From Zygnema cylindricum (Eukaryota > Streptophyta > Zygnematophyceae > Zygnematales > Zygnemataceae): a stretch of DNA of 64,000 nt. The position numbers were made by a program, and so were the translations under genes. Below, in pieces: positions 44,597 through 55,679 of the stretch. The DNA lies in contig JBBHKE010000899.1 of assembly GCA_037447655.1 (NCBI GenBank), positions 54,441 to 118,440 on the forward strand, read 5' to 3'. Below the pieces are notes generated by a model. It searched no databases and was not told the origin of the DNA. It saw only the letters and a list, made by a program, of their open reading frames with translations. Positions within the stretch are counted from its first letter, which is position 1; each line of letters opens with the position of its first letter.

Positions 44597-46845
44597 CTAA
44601 GACTTCTTTCCGCCTCCTAACCTTTCGCTAATGTCAAGATCGTCAGATTTGCCTCTTCGTCCAAATGCAACTTCATCCAGACTTTGTCCTTGTCTTTTGT
44701 ACTTTCCACCAACCTTAACAAATTCAGGACATGGCCGGTACGCCTTAATAGGCCACCAGGAAAAGAGGGGAATGGCTCCTATGCCACCCTGCATCAGTCA
44801 CAGGTATCACATCACCTTTGCTTAATAAAGAATGAAAACGTTAATAAGTTAAAAAAAGAAAAAAGATGCATTTTATCCCAAATGACAAGAGAGAACGAAT
44901 TGGAAACAAAGCAGAGGGTGCGAATAGACAAATAACAAATACATTAGACATTGTAACTCTCACCGGTCACTTCAATTGACTACCAACACTGAACTCTCTT
45001 TCGCTAAGAAATTTGTCCTCACCTGAATTCTTCCTTCCCCATTGCATCCTCCAACCAGAGACTCCCTCCCACACGCCTGGCAGCTGCCAGGTGGCAAAAT
45101 CTTACTGGCAGGCTCGTTCTCTACAGCCACTATTACAGTGCCACGTGTCGTGTTCACAATCACAGCCAATGACACGCCCCAAAACAAAACATATTCATCA
45201 ACAACACATTGAAAAAAAAACGACGTTCAGAATGGATGTCGAGCATAGGTTGATAGCGTCTCTTCAAGAACTGCAATAACCATCGCTATTTAAGTTAATC
45301 ACTCTAATTCAAGTGAGTTTCTTGTTGACCTAAAATCGAACAGTACACCGCGCATCGTAATTAGAGTAATGAAAAAATTAGAGTAAAAAAAGAGAAAAAA
45401 ATAATTAGAGTAATTTACTCTAATTTATGTGATAGAACTGTTTCAAAAAGGAATTTACTCTAATTTATGCGGTGTACTCTAATTTGGCAAGCTAGTATCC
45501 TCTACTGTAAATAAGGTCTTCGTATAGAATCTGACAAAACGTACAGTTTATCGTCACTATGACGTTTGCACTACGCGGTTTGTTAAAACGCAGTTACATG
45601 ATAATGGCCTGTATTAAATCATTATTTGTACTTTTTTACTTATAAAAGTACAATTTTGCACGGTCGAACGCCGTCCGTACTCCACACTATTTAAATCGAA
45701 CATATAATAGAATTAAAAACGCTAATTAAACCTTACCTTAAATAGCATAATGAAAAAATTAGAATCACTTACTCTATTTGATGTGATAGAGTCGAAATTT
45801 CGAGCGACCGAATTAGAGTAATTTACTCTAATTACGATTCGCGGTGTAGTGTCATAAACACTTTTTATTTACGTGGCGCATGATAAGCCACATGCCAAAC
45901 CCAATTTAGTGTAGTCAATTCTATAAAGTGTTAACGCTTATAATTCATTGACTCTAATAGCGATAGGCAGTGTAGGGAAGCAGACAACTAGGAAAAATGC
46001 GGTGCAATAAAAAGCTCGAAGAATAATGCAGAAAGCAAACAAGGCTCAAAAAGCAGGAAGGACAAAAGCTACAAAACGAATGTCCAGAAAGTAAAATATC
46101 CGACCACCATTATTTCAGTTGAATATAAATTCAGGCGTATTTCGAGGAAACTGAAGCAGATAAGGTTTCCAAAGAACAAATCTCGATTCATTTCATTTGA
46201 GTTCCGTTATTGAAATAGTAAGAAATCCCATTCAATAACATGCTAGTCAGCATTTCAAAAACCTACCTTAATGAAGTTGGAAAACCAAAGTGACAAATGC
46301 AAAGGGTCATCGTCAAAGTTACACAACAGTTTGCCAAAAAAATATTGCAAAGAATGATACATAAATCACATCTACAGAATGAAAAGAGTGGACGAGTAGA
46401 AACTGGAGATGGAAAAGGAAAACTATCGCTCTCTGTACAGCTAACCTTCCTCTTTCCTCTCCTTTCACACCTCCCTCTCCCTCTCCCTCTCCCTCTCCGT
46501 CTCTTCCCATCTCCCGTTAATTATCACGCATTTTCTGGTTTTTCCTTCCCTTTTGCCTGTCCTCCACCACCATCTCTCACCTGTACTACCACCATCCACT
46601 TCTTCTACAGGTGTCATAGAAGCCATGGCTGCCCCTCCGGATGTTCCCCTCCTCATCTTCTGGGCGCCATAGCCAGTTACGATCTCCTGGTTAGGGTTAG
46701 GGTTAGCGTTTGCAGTTAAACCTATCCTTCTGCAAACAGACAAAACTGGTGTGGTGGTAGAAAACGCATAAACTTGGGAGGAAGAGAGGGAGGAGGAGGA
46801 CAGGAGGAAAGAGGGAGGGGAGGATATCCCTACTGCAGCCGCCAT
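44597..46845 (-). CDS. Putative plastid-targeted protein with short Cys-rich (DnaJ zinc-finger-like) segment
   Basis: Three minus-strand exons: 46581-46845, 45023-45129 and 44597-44788. Phases agree (1, 0) and the sum is 564 nt, 187 aa. The ATG is in GCCATGGCGG. Residues 1 to about 45 are Ser/Thr/Ala-rich with basic CRR at 38-40, a typical chloroplast transit peptide. Exon 2 contains LPPGSCQACG and GGCNGEGRIQ (Cys105, 108, 117); the CNGEGRI end is like a DnaJ-type zinc-finger repeat, but too few Cys remain for a complete site. Exon 3 has the compact FSWWPIKAYRPCPEF, then a basic GRYKRQGQS-like segment (here GGKYKRQGQS), and ends LGGGKKS. I do not recognise a named gene. The exon-2 acceptor (GTAATAG) is weak and could lie elsewhere. 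Intron 1 holds nested MITEs. Confidence 0.65.
45271..45972. mobile_element. MITE family B, copy 5, interrupted by family C
   Basis: Left part 45271-45343 (TAACCATCGCTATTTAAGT) and right part 45849-45972, ending TCTAATAGCGATAGGCAGTG then TA. Without the insert the two parts join like the copy at 24688. Confidence 0.8.
45346..45846. mobile_element. MITE family C, copy 2, nested in family B
   Basis: 501 bp; ends CACCGCGCATCGTAATTAGA and TCTAATTACGATTCGCGGTG; TA on both sides (45344-45345 and 45847-45848). It shares its length and interior with 32264-32763, in opposite order. Confidence 0.9.
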
Positions 46846-46859
46846 GGCTAGTCAATTTG

Positions 46860-46945
46860 GAGTCACTTGTGGAGTAACAAAAGTTTAGGGCTGGTGTTAG
46901 GGTTAAAATTAGGGTGTCAAGATTAGGGTTGCAAGGCCTCGAACT
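46860..46945 (-). promoter_or_regulatory. Cluster of telo-box-like AACCCTAA motifs upstream of the plastid gene
   Basis: On the minus strand, within about 90 nt before the ATG, the words AACCCTAA, ACCCTAAT and AACCCTAAC occur four to five times. Telo-boxes in plant promoters and 5' leaders are known regulatory elements of growth- and translation-related genes. A function here is inferred. Confidence 0.4.
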
Positions 46946-47057
46946 CCCAAGTTCAGTTGGAGATTTAAGTTGGAACTTGGAAGATATGTTCACCAGAAAT
47001 ATTCGACTATTCACACTTGGGCGTAGGAAAGGGAAAGGTAGGAAATGTTTTTTGTTA

Positions 47058-47245
47058 CACTGCCCCTCGTGTTATTAGCGTTACGGATTTATTAGTGTTT
47101 ATGCTAAATTATAACATAAAAACATTCAGTGCAAAGAGACGTGACACAAATTGTAGTCCACTCGTTCAAATTGTGGTGCTGACCGCATATAGCTATTTAG
47201 TGTTAGTAACATTGTCGCCCCTAAATCACGACAAATGAATCTAAA
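47058..47245. mobile_element. Partial family B MITE
   Basis: The left end CACTGCCCCTCGTGTTATTA and the next 100 bp follow the copy at 43231. The right terminus is not recognisable. Confidence 0.55.
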
Positions 47246-49118
47246 ACAGAAAATAGAATTAAAAAAAAAAAAAAACACGTACGGGTACGGTTTAATTAGG
47301 GTCAACTACTTTAAGGGCGTGTTCCAATGTAACCGAAACTTTGAAACGTTACTTTGGATTTTAGCGCAGATTTTACGGTGTACTTTTCAAAAGTGTGCCT
47401 CTGGAGACCGTCCCCATGTATTAAAGTATCTACTTTTCTCTGTCTTTTTGCCCTGAAATTCAGGGAACTTTGACAAAAACTTTAGCCGTACGAGAAAACC
47501 ATTTTTACCAAAGTAGAGTGAACGTCAATTCATACTTTGGATGTACGGCGTTTTTGTCGTCATGTGAACGAATTTTGGCGTTTTCCCCTTTTCGACCCCC
47601 GAGTAAAGAGAATCCAGCCCAAAAAAAAACTTCATCCAAAATCACCTCGAGGGGGTGATTTTAGTTCAAGTACCGCCCAAACAACGAATGAAAAACGAAC
47701 CACGCACGCGCCACAAGCGTGGGAAAATTTTAGGACGAGAGAGAGTCCTCGCTGTTTTTCTCCGTGCTCGTCACGCGGATGTACGGAAAAAAAAATGCAA
47801 GGGTGTCGAACCTCCACTTTCATTCATGGGGTCTTTTGCAAAATTTTGTGCCGTCATCGCCTCTCCCCTCTCCCTTTCACACTATCGCTTTTATCTCACA
47901 CTTTATAGAATGAGATACAACAATATTGGTATAAAATGAAAGATATTTTAAAAATATTATTTTTTACAATTTTTAGGTTTTTTTTTAATGGCAAGTCGAG
48001 TGAGAAAAGTAGAAAAAACCAAATCGAGAAACCTTGGCGGAAAGTTATTGAACCAGTGACGTCGACGCTGTCACAGGTGAGCATGACGTCACTATGTCAC
48101 CAAACCCTAAACATCTACAATTTCACAAAAAACTAGACGTCTACAACTGTCGCTGTTTTTGTTGGCGTCACTAATCGTCGAAAGTTTCATAGTCGGCTTC
48201 AATCGTCACAAGTTGTACCTTCGTCTACAACGGTCACATTTCAAAGTTCCGATTTCATTTTCGCACATAGGGACGCTCTTCAAAGTAGTACGGAGAATCT
48301 TTACTGCAGTCCAAAATACTTAATCAAAGTATCGATTACATGGGGACGTACCCTATGTCAATCATTACTTACGCCTTCATTACTTCAAATATATGACAGT
48401 TGTAGACGTCTACAAAATGTGCGACATTCTACGAAACGAAATGTAGACGACTACGAAACTGCGAAGCTTCCTAAAATCGATGACGTCTACAAAAACGGCG
48501 ACGGTTGTAGATGTCGAGGTTTTTGTGACATTGTAGATGTTTAGGGTTTTGTGACATAGCGAAGTCATGCTACCATGTGACGTCATCAGTAAGTAGGTTT
48601 TCCGCCATTGCTTCCCGATTTTGTTTCTTATCTTTTATCATTCGATATGCCATCAAACTCATACCAACAATATTAAACAAAAACAAACAAAATAAAAATT
48701 ATCATTTGATACTATTATTGTTGCATCTCGTGTAAATAAGAGAGAAAGAGGAGCGCTCGAGTGAGAAAGAGGGGGAGAGACGAGGACAACGTAAAATTTT
48801 GAAATGGACCTTTGATGAAAGTGGAACTCCGAGACCCCAATGTTTTTTTTTTCGTACATACTCGTCATTTTCGTACGTACATGCGCGTGACGAGCAGGGA
48901 AAAAAATAGAGTGTACTCCGTGCCGTTCAAAATTTTTGAAAAAGTTTGACGCGTGCAATCCCAATTTTCTATTCTCAATATGGTATTATTTTGATAAAAA
49001 TCAGGTCGCGATTTGATTCCAATGCAAGTGTGAAGATGAGCTGGAAGTGGGTCGCGATGATAATAACGCCAAATTGTCGTACCTTCGAAGTTCCAAGATG
49101 ACGCAAAATGTATTTGTA

Positions 49119-50182
49119 TGAAACTCTGAGACCTCCATAAGTCCTCAAAATGGTCAGGTTCCAAGAAGCCTCTAGGATAACTCAAACCCCTTTGTGTTTC
49201 ACCAAGAACAACTGCCACCCTGGCAGACAAAAACTCTGGCCACCTTCACCCGTGTGAAGGCAAGACTCCCGTGAGTCGATATCAAAAAGAATCTCTGAAT
49301 TTGCTCCCCTGAGCAGTAAGTTATGGAGGGTCAAAGTTGACCTTTTGTACAGAAGCTCTCTGGGAGAGAGGGTCCTATCTCCTATTTTTTCTAAGTCCTA
49401 TCTCTCTCACAGACTCTATCTACTGATGTACAAAGCCAATCAGATTAGACTTCCGTACGCAAAAGTACAGCTGCCAATGTACTTTCTGTACGGACACTGA
49501 ACGACATGGCCTTAATGTCGACACGTGGTATATCCGGATTTGCTCCCTTAATCCTCGGAGATGCCGCGATCCAATGTTTTTCGGCCACGTGTCATCCGAT
49601 GTGGCGATGACCAAAAACCGTCGAAATCCTCTTCCGCGATCTCGGCATTCATTCCAGCCGTCCGATTAAATGCACATTTAATCGTAGTCGTAATAAATAC
49701 CTACGCGGTATTCGTTTCGCTAAAGAAACAAATGCGCGGTATTCGTTTTTTAACCGTACCGTAATCCGTACTATTACATTACTAGATCTATGTATCCCGT
49801 AAAAAGTTTCAGTTAAATGAATTATCCTACGTGGTAATGTTTAATTAAATATCAAACCATATGTACGTAACACTAGATCTAGACTTGACAGATAAGGCTA
49901 CCGGCTACCGACTCTTACCGTCTGTCAGGTACTAGGATCAAATCCTGGTAGCAACATATATCCTTTTAGTAAATAAACCCCTAACCGTAAATAATTTAAT
50001 AAATATTCCCGTAAACCTTTGGATAGCCTAGGTAGCCATGGCTCTAGCTTCCTCTCCAATTTCTCAATGACTGCGACAAGTTTGAGAGTTGGAGAGAGAA
50101 GTTAGAGGTAGACTGCCTCGGCTTCTTTCTATATTTCTATTTAGACCTAGAAAATACTTAAAACGGACCATTAATTTCTACA
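49119..50182 (-). repeat. Copia 3' LTR (1064 bp)
   Basis: Bounded by TGTAGAAATT and AGTTTCA on the minus strand. It pairs with 54613-55679 along its whole length. Confidence 0.92.
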
Positions 50183-50194
50183 CTCTTATTTTCT
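50183..50194 (-). promoter_or_regulatory. Copia polypurine tract
   Basis: On the minus strand AGAAAATAAGAG directly precedes the 3' LTR. It is purine-rich with one T. Confidence 0.6.
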
Positions 50195-50714
50195 AGTCAA
50201 TCTTTAATTTCAGACCACACTTCTCCCTACAGAAAATTAGCTTAGGGGAAGGTACAGGTTTGGTCATCATATCTGCTACCATCTCGCTATCTCGTTGGTA
50301 CTCTAAAATGATTATTTTGTTTTCTACTTTCTCTCTAACAAAGCTGAGTGTAATATCCATGTGTTTGGCTTTAAAATGATGTTTAGGATTGGCAGAAATA
50401 GCGGTTGCTGCCTGATTATCACAAAAAAAAATCTCCACACCACTCTTAAGGTGACCAAGCTCACCAAGCAAAGACTTGACCCTTATCAATTCTTTTACAG
50501 CAGAGCAAGAGGCCATATACTTAGCCTCCATGGTGGTCTGAGTAATAACCTTTTGTTGTTTGCTACTCCAACAGCAAGCCCCATCACCCACATATAACAC
50601 ATATCCAGAAGTATATCTCCTCATCGGAGCATCACCATAACTAGCATCACTCCAAGTAGTGATGTCAGTATTCTCCCCACCCAAATGCAACCATAGATCC
50701 CTAGTTCCTATCAA
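50193..50714 (-). pseudogene. Copia RNase H fragment
   Basis: TTWSDASYGD, TMEAKYMASC and VRSLL-like spacing (here IRVKSLLGELG), then CDNQAATAI, give the Asp-Glu-Asp set of Copia RNase H. It is out of frame with the RT ORF; the shift is near 50760. Confidence 0.9.
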
Positions 50715-50764
50715 ATATCTAAGGACTCTCTTAGCTGCCTCCCAATCCCTCTTAGTGGGAGCAT

Positions 50765-51754
50765 TTAGACTTTACTCAGCACTCCTACAGCAAAGGCTAA
50801 ATCTGGCCGGGTACAATTCATAAAATAGATTAGACTTTCCACTACTTGCCTGTAAGGAATAGTCTGCATGAACTTCTGTTCTTGAAGAGATAACTCCTCG
50901 TCTAAGACTATGACTCCTTGTACATCACTCCCCTCACTTCCCTTCTTCAACTCCATTGGAGTTGTACAACTATTAGCTTTATCCATCTGAAATTTTTCAA
51001 GCATGTTCCCTATTGCTTCCTTTTGAGTCAATCTTATAATCTTTCTTTTTCGGTCTCTTTCTACTTGAATTCCCAAAATATATTTTGCTTCCCCCATATC
51101 CTTCATTTCAAATCTCCCCTTAAGATCGGTTTTCAGTTTATTATTTTTTTCCATTGATTTACTTAAAACAAGCAAATCATCAACATAAATTGCAATAAAT
51201 ATAAAACCTTCCTCATCTTCGAAAACATAGATTGAGTGATCTGAGCTGATCCAGATATATCCCAGACTGGTAAAAAACTCATCAAGCTTCTTTTTCCATT
51301 GTCGAGGCGCCTGTTTCAAACCATAAAGAGATTTAATCAGCCGGCATACCTTACTCTCCTCTCCTTCCTCCACAAACCCTTCGGGTTGTCGCATGAAGAT
51401 CTCCTCTTCCAATTCTCTATGCAAAAAGGCTCTCTTAATGTCCATCTGGTGCACCTCCATGTCTTCCGCCGCTGCTAAACTGAGAAGTATTCGGACGGAG
51501 GGAAATCTGACGACTGGGGCAAAGGTTTCCTCGTAGTCAATTCCCTCCTTTTGTGTAAATCCCTTTGCCACTAATCGGGCCTTATAACGCTCAATTGTGT
51601 TATCTGGGTTCAGTTTTAATTTGAAAATCCACTTACAGCCTATTGGCTTTGGGTTAGGTGGACAATCCACAAGCTCCCAAGTATCGGCTGCCATAATTGA
51701 GGCCATCTCCTCATTGATGGCTGTCTTCCACCGGTTTCTTTCTGGGCAAGTCAT
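50765..51754 (-). pseudogene. Copia reverse transcriptase
   Basis: 329 codons open. It contains NEEMASIMAADTWELV, ARLVAKGFTQKEGIDY, QMDIKRAFLH (motif A), IKSLYGLKQAPRQW and AIYVDDLLVL (YVDD, motif C). The catalytic residues are intact, so this is the best kept part of the element. Confidence 0.95.
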
Positions 51755-51798
51755 CGCCTCTCCATAAGTCTGAGGTTCATCTTGATGAGATAGTTTTG

Positions 51799-52146
51799 TT
51801 ACCTTGTTATTAACCTATTTTTCCTGCAATCTTTTGCTACTTCTCCTTCCCCCCTCAAAATACGTGGCGGAATAGATGGTTCTCGTGGATTCTTTCGAAC
51901 AATCTCGGCTTCACCCCTATCCCTTGATTCCGAATCAATTTCCACCACGTCTTCCGCTTCTGGTAGAGTTGTCACTGGAGTTTCCACAGCCGAGTCCTTA
52001 ACGGTCTGATTTGTACCTGCAAGAATGTCATCTTCTCTAAAACCTGGATAGATAGGAAGCTCAAAGTCATCGGAATTTTTTGACTCAAATCTGATTTTTA
52101 CTGACTTTGTATACTTGAATGGATCCACGGACTTTCCTTCGTCCAT
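51799..52146 (-). pseudogene. Copia integrase-RT linker fragment
   Basis: An acidic linker reading SRDRGEAEIVRKN and PREPSIPPR, as found between integrase and RT in Copia polyproteins. Stops separate it from both neighbours. Confidence 0.7.
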
Positions 52147-52519
52147 AACTACAAGATGCTTTACTAAGATTATATCTTCCCTTTTTAGATCATAAACTCT
52201 ATATCCTTTAACATCCTCATCACATCCTAATAAGTATCCTGGTTTTCCTTTAGGATCTAGCTTCCAAGTAGACCGATTTGTATCTAGACTGAATACTTGA
52301 CTGTCGAAAAACCTTTAAGTGAGATATGTCTGGTTTCCGGCCTGTCCATCTCTCATAAGGTGTTTGATCTTTTATAGCTGAAGTAAGAACTTTGTTTTTG
52401 AGGTAGTTAGCATAGTTCATTGCTTCTGCCCAAAACCTTTTTCCTTACTTTTTATCTGACAACATACTTCTAGCACTATCACTTAATGTTCTATTTAACC
52501 TTTCAGCTACCCCATTCTG

Positions 52520-52813
52520 TTACGGGTTTTTTGGACCTGTCTTTTGGTGTTGGATCCCATCTTCCCTGAGAAAATCCTCCAATTGGTTAGAGGTATACTC
52601 TCCACCATTGTCACTCCTTACTCTCTTGATAAGAGTTTCATGAAGTTTTTCGCTCCATGCTTTATATTGTCTTAAACAATCTTGAGCTTCTGACTTGTTT
52701 TTCAAAAAATACACCCGGGAATACCGAGCCCAATCATCAGTGATAGTCATCATAAATCTCTTCCCCCTTCTGACTTGTTTTTCAAAAAATACACTTGAGA
52801 ATATCGATACCAA
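52520..52813 (-). pseudogene. Copia integrase core fragment with internal duplication
   Basis: ITDDWARYSRVYFLKNKSEA and RVRSDNGGEYTS carry the second Asp of the DDE core. A block of about 86 bp (KRFMMTITDDW..YFLKNK) is tandemly repeated across about 52687-52857, which breaks the frame. Confidence 0.85.
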
Positions 52814-52816
52814 TCA

Positions 52817-53836
52817 TCAGTGATAGTCATCATAAATCTCTTCCCCCCCTTGTGAGGGCACTTTAGCTGGTCCCCAAATATCTGTGTGAACTAGATCTAG
52901 AACTTTTTCCCCCTTATAGGTGGCTGTTTTAGGAAAGGGTAATCTGTGTGCTTTACCTTGAGCACATCCACTATAATCACTTATATTATCACTCTCACTG
53001 AACTGAATCCCTTCCACCACTCCCATCTTTTTCATCTCTCTTAACTTATCTAGATTCACATGCCCAAGCCTCTTATGCCACATCATAATATCACGAACAC
53101 TAGCATAATAAAGTTTCTTCGTTTCATTACTTAAAATCAGCCTAAACATCCCATGGCTACCTTTCTCAACAATGAAATAGACATCCTCCTCAAAACTAGC
53201 AGTAAAGACTCCTTCCTTAGTGCTAGTAAAAATACCCTTATCATCTAATACAGATGTAGAGATGAGGTTTTTGTTCAGCTTCGGAATAAACAATACATCG
53301 GAGAATGTTACTATGGATGTTTTTCCTTCTACTAACACTTTCAGAACTACCGATCCTACAAGAGTAGTGGTGACTATCCTCCCATCCCCGTACTCTATCT
53401 CTACGGTGGGAATCTTTCTTATGTTAGTGAACAGGTGCCTATCCTTACACATGTGCATCGAGGCACTTGAATCTACAATCCAACCTGCTTCACCTTTCAA
53501 TCCACTGTGAGCACATTTCTGCCTTCGTGGAATTTCGACCTCGTTTTTCGCCTCCAACTCCTCATCTAAAAAGAGCTCATCGTCCTCGTCCTCGGATTCC
53601 GCCTCATGTACCTGTTTCACAAGGGACTTTTTCTTTCCTCTCAGGGTACCACCAGTCTGCCCCTCCTTTAACCGAAGCTCGGTTAGCTTAGTGCACTCTG
53701 CCATATAGTGCCCAAGTTTCTTACAAAAATGACATAAACCTTTGGGAGCCCTTAGTTCGAACTCGTCGGTCTGATTTTCCTGCTCCCCCCCCCCCCATAG
53801 TTTCCGACCGGTTTCCGAGAATCCTTGTTCCTCCAA
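52817..53836 (-). pseudogene. Copia gag end, protease and integrase N-terminus
   Basis: CCHC knuckle CHFCKKLGHYMAEC; protease WIVDSSASMHM (DSS in place of the usual DSG); integrase WHKRLGHVNLDKL with DYSGCAQGK, where the first Cys of the CxxC pair is Tyr. LVHTDIWGP gives the first core Asp. Confidence 0.9.
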
Positions 53837-53850
53837 TCGGTCGCAGTTGC

Positions 53851-54608
53851 CTAAGCTTGACCACTCATTCCTCCCCTTCGGATCTCAATCGTATTCTCCC
53901 AAACGAGAATCATCCCTACCACTGAGTTCCATATCCACCTTGAGTCCGCCAAGTCCTGCACACGGTTGACTATGTTCTCGAACTCATCGGGTAACTTCAT
54001 CAGTAAACATTTAACCTTTTCATTTTCACTAAAATCTTTTCCCGCACTCTCTAGCTCCATGAAGAGTGTAGCAAGATCATTGCAAAAATCCAACATCATC
54101 CCCCCTTTGTATACATACTCCTTAACTTTCTGATCAGGCAACTGTTGTTGCTGAATCGTACCACCTCGGTACATCTCTATGAGAGCCATCTAAAGATCGG
54201 ATGCCCTTTCTACCTGCAAATGAGGACATGCAAGTCCTTGAGTGAGATGGCGTAGGATGAAGTGCTTTGCCGCCATATTGTTGAAGTCCCAGGTTTCGTA
54301 TCATTCTCCTCGTTCCTCGGAATAGGTGACATGAATGTCGAGCTAGTTGCTATTGGTGTGGTCGTCTCCTTCTCCTTTCCTTTGTCCACCACCTCTCCTT
54401 CCTTTGTTTCCTCTATTTAAGGTGGATCCTCTTTCCTAGTGAATCTGCTTCCTCCAAACCCTGGAGGGATTCCAAGACTTGATGGACGCCCCAACCGTCC
54501 ACTCATTATCCCCCAAAACCTTTTTTCGCATAGAGCTCCTATCATCATACTTTCCCAGTGTATGAAGTCAGTTCCATTAAAGATTGGTACCTTAGAGGGT
54601 GGGCCCAT
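53851..54608 (-). pseudogene. Copia gag N-terminal part
   Basis: Starts at an ATG inside the primer-binding site (54608-54606): MGPPSKVPIFNGTDF, HWESMMIGAL. Stops at 54417 and 54210 and a shift divide it. The last piece has the UBN2-like KVKEYVYKG, LMKLPDEFENIV and LADSRW. Confidence 0.75.
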
Positions 54609-54612
54609 AACC
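54599..54612 (-). promoter_or_regulatory. Copia primer-binding site, initiator tRNA-Met half type
   Basis: GGTTATGGGCCCAC directly abuts the 5' LTR and is complementary to the anticodon arm of initiator tRNA-Met (GTGGGCCCATAACC), as in Drosophila copia, rather than to its 3' end. Confidence 0.8.
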
Positions 54613-55679
54613 TGATACTCTGAGACCTCCATAAGTCCTCAAAATGGACAGCTTCCAAGAAGCCTCTAGGATAACTATGACCCCTTTGTGTTTCAGTAAG
54701 AACAACTGCCACCCTGGCAGACAAAAACTCTGACCACCTTCACCCGTGTGAAGGGAAGAATCCCGTGAGTCGATAGCAATAAGAATCTCTGAATTTGCTC
54801 CCTTGAGCAGTAAGTTATGGGTGGTCAAAGTTGACCTTTTGTACATAAACTCTCTAGGAGAGAGGGTCCTATCTCCTAATTTGTCTAAGTCATATCTCTC
54901 TCACAGACTCTATCTACTGATGTACGGAGCCAATCACATTACACTTCCGTACGCAAAAGTATAGCTGTCGGTGTATTTTCTGTACGGACACTGTACGACA
55001 TGGCCTTAATGTCGACACGTGGTATATCCGGATTTGCTCCCTTAATCCTCGGAGATGCCGTGATCCAATGTTTTTTTGCCACGTGTCATATGATGTGGCG
55101 ATGATCAAAAACCGCCGAAATCCTCTTCCGCAATCTCGACATTCATTTCGGCCGTCCGATTAAATGCACATTTAATCGTATCCGTAATAAATACCTGCCC
55201 GGTATTCGTTTCGTTAAAGAAACAAATGCGCGGTATTCGTTTCTTATCCGTACCGTAATCCGTACTTGTACATTATGGGATCTATGTATCTCGTAAATAG
55301 TTTCAGTTAAATGAATTATCCTACGTGGTAATGTTTAATTAAATATCAAACCATAGGTACGTAACACTAGATCTAGACTTAACGGATAAGGCTACGGGCT
55401 ACCGGCTGCTTACCGTCCGTCAGGTACCAGGATCAAATCATGGTAGCAACATATATCCTTTTAGTAAATAAACCCCTAACGGTAAATAAATTAATATATA
55501 CTTCCTGTAAACCTCTGAATAGCCTAGGTAGCCATGGCTCTAGCTTCCTCTCCAATTACTCAGTGACTGCGACAAGTTTGAGAGTTGGAGAGAGAAGTTA
55601 GAGGTAGACTGCCTCGGCTTCTTTCTATATATCTATTTAGACCTAGAAATACTTAAAACGGACCATTTATTTCTACATA
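54613..55679 (-). repeat. Copia 5' LTR (1067 bp)
   Basis: Minus-strand start TGTAGAAATAAATGG and end GAGTATCA. It shares with the other LTR the GGTAGCCATGGC and GTACGTAAC blocks and a TGACTAGG-free promoter region rich in CCGTAC words. Confidence 0.92.

Larger units (their letters stand above)
49119..55679 (-). mobile_element. Ty1/Copia-type LTR retrotransposon, degenerate
   Basis: 6.56 kb on the minus strand with two LTRs (54613-55679 as 5' LTR, 49119-50182 as 3' LTR), both TG..CA bounded. Domain order gag-zinc knuckle-protease-integrase-RT-RNase H is that of Copia. The reading frame is broken many times. The flanks (TTGTA before, TTTTT after) do not form a clear 5-bp target duplication, so they have mutated or recombined. 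The LTRs differ by several percent by eye over the compared stretches, so the insertion is not recent. Confidence 0.93.

Noticed and set aside
46684-46712. Telomere repeat
   Set aside because: Only about three TTAGGG-like units, lying inside a coding exon; not a chromosome end.
50193-54632. Copia element as an active, intact retrotransposon
   Set aside because: Several stops and frameshifts, an altered protease motif, a lost integrase Cys and an internal duplication.
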